From: Hyphococcus sp.
GTDB lineage: Bacteria; Pseudomonadota; Alphaproteobacteria; Caulobacterales; Parvularculaceae
Assembly: GCA_021604585.1 (NCBI GenBank)
Contig: BQJG01000010.1
Location: 1 to 60,683, forward strand
Direction: 5' to 3'
DNA: 60,683 nt
Positions 59,174 through 60,683 of this stretch are shown here, piece after piece. The position numbers were made by a program, and so were the translations under genes. Numbering within the stretch: the first letter of the stretch is position 1; each line of letters opens with the position of its first letter. The notes beneath the pieces were generated by a model. It saw nothing but the letters and a program-made list of their open reading frames with translations. It was not told the DNA's origin and did not search any database.

Positions 59174-59695
59174 CTATTTGAAAATTTTATAGACTTTCTC
59201 GATCGCGCGGATCTCGGCGTCGAGCAGGTCGATATAGAACTGGATAATGGCGTCGGCGATGATGTCTCCCTTGTTTGACGAAAGCTGATCCTGAAGCGCG
59301 TCGCAGGCATTGTTCAGCTGAATAACGGTTCGTTCGAGCGCAGCCGCGCCTTCTGATTTTGGCAGAAGCGGCGCGAAAAAGAGGCCCGAAAGCCGGTCGA
59401 GCCGCGCTGTTCTGTCGGATTTGAGCGCATCCAGAATAAACGTGTTCAACTGCCGTCGGCCATGCGCCGTCAGGGCGTATTCCGTCCTAGCGGGTCCTTT
59501 GTCGCCAGCGACCTTTCTCCCGCAAAGCGCGCCGTCCAGTTCGAGGTCCTTGAGAACCTTGTAGATCGTCGATGTTCCGATCTCGGCCCACCGCGTCATG
59601 TCGGTTCGGGCGATGAACTCCTCGATCTCAAAGCCGTATTTCTTGCCAATGGCGACCAGCCCGAGAACGATCATTTTCTGATGGTGCATTGCCAT
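59174..59695 (-). CDS. PadR family transcriptional regulator
   Basis: The 173 aa protein has the PadR winged helix (MVLGLVAIGKKYGFEIEEFIARTD-type start, IGTSTIYKVLKDLELDGALCGRKVAGDKGPARTEYALTAHGRR) and a C-terminal dimerisation helix. It is a repressor of a neighbouring gene in most known cases. It faces the CPBP gene across a promoter with a palindrome in its spacer. Confidence 0.88.
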   Translation of the reverse strand: MAMHHQKMIVLGLVAIGKKYGFEIEEFIARTDMTRWAEIGTSTIYKVLKDLELDGALCGRKVAGDKGPARTEYALTAHGRRQLNTFILDALKSDRTARLDRLSGLFFAPLLPKSEGAAALERTVIQLNNACDALQDQLSSNKGDIIADAIIQFYIDLLDAEIRAIEKVYKIFK

Positions 59696-59710
59696 ATCCG
59701 GCCTTCATCG

Positions 59711-59739
59711 TTGACAGGTACTCTATCATAGAGTACATA
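59711..59739 (+). promoter_or_regulatory. Sigma-70 promoter with PadR operator in the spacer
   Basis: TTGACA (59711-59716), 17 bp, TACATA (59734-59739) is a near-consensus promoter for the CPBP gene. GTACTCTA-TCA-TAGAGTAC (59718-59736) is an 8-3-8 palindrome inside it, so a bound PadR dimer would block RNA polymerase. Confidence 0.8.
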
Positions 59740-59767
59740 AAAGGTGCAAATACTTCACTGGGGCGTC

Positions 59768-60490
59768 ATGTCATCAATACCGCGGCCAGAGGCGGGGGAA
59801 CCACTCTTCCCGGACGGAACGTCGAAGACGTCCGCGATAGTCGAAGTTATCGTTATCGGCGCGGCTTTCATCGTCCTCGCCCATGCCGCCGCTGCAGGCC
59901 TCAGACTTGAAACACTCATGCCGACGTTCCTGAACGGGCCCGAACGCGCAGTCGGCGCTACCTTCGTTGCCGGCGCGGCCGCGCAGATTGCGCTTGTGCT
60001 GGCATTTGCGCTCGTCTTCAAGGACTTGCGCCGCGCGATCGTGAACAGTCTGCAGTTCGGAACCATACCGGCCTGGGGCGCCGCGCTCATCGCGATCTCG
60101 ATCCACGCCGCGACAATTGCTTTCTTCTTTCTGGACGATCCCGCGCAAATCTTCGAGCCATCGCGCCGCAACCTTTTTCTTTCAATTGCGCCTGCATTTG
60201 ACGGGTGGTCGCAGGAAGTGTTCTTCCGTGGCTATGTCATCTATCGTTTGGCGCGCGGCGGGCTGCCTGTCTTGGCGCAGATCGCCGTCTCGGCGCTTCT
60301 CTTTGCCGCCATTCATGTCGGCTATGTTGGCGACGATTTGTTATCGGTGATCTGGCCGATGTTCGGCACGGCCGTTCTAGGGGGATTCCTTGCGTGGTCG
60401 GTCCTGCTTGCCCGGGGCGCTTTGCTGCCGGCGGTTTTCTGTCATGCTGTGCTGATCGTCATCGTGCAGCCCTGGCTGGCGCTCTCATGA
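59768..60490 (+). CDS. CPBP-family intramembrane protease-like protein
   Basis: The 240 aa protein has about eight membrane helices and the CPBP signature DGWSQEVFFRGYVIY with the later AAIHVGY and FCHAVLI histidines. The first glutamate of the usual EE pair is replaced by Q (SQEVFFRG), which may reduce activity. Members cleave membrane proteins or process peptides. ATG 59768 is chosen. Its stop overlaps the next gene by 4 bp (ATGA). Confidence 0.8.
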   Translation: MSSIPRPEAGEPLFPDGTSKTSAIVEVIVIGAAFIVLAHAAAAGLRLETLMPTFLNGPERAVGATFVAGAAAQIALVLAFALVFKDLRRAIVNSLQFGTIPAWGAALIAISIHAATIAFFFLDDPAQIFEPSRRNLFLSIAPAFDGWSQEVFFRGYVIYRLARGGLPVLAQIAVSALLFAAIHVGYVGDDLLSVIWPMFGTAVLGGFLAWSVLLARGALLPAVFCHAVLIVIVQPWLALS

Positions 60491-60683
60491 ACAATGGCGT
60501 TGCGCTCACCATGGACACGAAGCAGCAGGGAAACGTCTTTCAATGTATCGCGCGATCATCGGGGCCGCAAAGCGAACTTTTGAGGGCGCTTGGCGGCCTT
60601 GATCCCGTCCTGTTTTCCCGGAGCAGGCTGTTGATCCTCGCCTATCTTTGCGCCGTGCCGGAGGCGACCTTCACGGAACTGAA
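60487..60683 (+). CDS. Start of a winged-helix regulator, cut off by the window end
   Basis: The first 65 residues (MNNGVALTMDTKQQG...) include LGGLDPVLFSRSRLLILAYLCAVPEATFTEL, which resembles the start of ArsR/MarR-like winged-helix regulators with a transcription-factor HTH_34 domain. ATG 60487 overlaps the CPBP stop. The rest lies outside the window, so the call is tentative. Confidence 0.6.
   Translation, partial: MNNGVALTMDTKQQGNVFQCIARSSGPQSELLRALGGLDPVLFSRSRLLILAYLCAVPEATFTEL

Overview
The window reads as a chromosomal segment of an alphaproteobacterium. The evidence is a stand-alone NDUFS4-type complex I protein, DUF736 and DUF2274 genes of alphaproteobacterial conjugative islands, a fused NarK1-NarK2 transporter of the Paracoccus type, a ccoNOQP cytochrome cbb3 operon and paired NsrR-type Rrf2 regulators. 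I cannot name a genus from sequence alone. Almost everything is coding, with compact operons and many 1-8 bp overlaps.

Layout. 1-3050: the 5' end of a TraB/GumN-family gene, a tRNA-Arg(CCG), and next to it a decayed mobile-element remnant (DUF2274, DUF736, an AbiE toxin-antitoxin pair behind a large inverted repeat, and a truncated island gene). 3050-7800: a PLP decarboxylase behind an FNR-type box, moaB, a hemerythrin, and a Crp/Fnr regulator with a carboxymuconolactone-decarboxylase-like gene. 7844-20061: a nitrate respiration operon, narK(fused)-narG-narH-narJ-narI, followed by an outer-membrane channel, a hemerythrin and two membrane proteins. 20066-25343: nsrR1, facing nrdD-nrdG-nnrS and a DUF6544 gene. 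25432-32342 (minus): ccoN-ccoO-ccoQ-ccoP-(80 aa)-DUF2189-ccoI-ccoS. 32724-35081: yggS, two thioredoxin-fold genes and a divergent MarR regulator with a Cys-rich tail. 35198-45335: a nitric-oxide defence block with two globins (one fused to a membrane domain), RIC/ScdA iron-sulfur repair, NhaA, nsrR2, an ECF sigma factor with folE2, a Tat-exported ferritin-like protein, cytochrome c, a flavin reductase, and an AhpD-DUF488 pair. 45546-57963: general and stress genes (LysR, 5-FCL, sodB, MFS, truncated Ada, Rnk, NDUFS4-like, dps relic, universal stress protein, FMN-glutamate synthase family). 58116-60683: a merR/merT/GDCCVxC metal module and a PadR-CPBP module, with the start of a winged-helix gene at the edge.

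How it fits together. Nar makes nitrite, whose further chemistry yields NO; no nitrite, NO or N2O reductase lies in this window. NsrR-like 23-bp operators with 11-1-11 symmetry sit before nrdD-nrdG-nnrS, before globin-RIC, before nsrR2, before the globin-membrane fusion operon and before the AhpD-DUF488 operon. I infer one NO-responsive regulon spread over about 25 kb, combining detoxification, cluster repair and an anaerobic ribonucleotide reductase. Two FNR/DNR-type boxes suggest oxygen control of the decarboxylase and of the Crp/Fnr gene. The most novel-looking pieces are the globin-membrane fusion with its partner membrane protein, the sigma/FolE2/ferritin-like/cytochrome c/flavin reductase cluster, and the NsrR-linked class III reductase.
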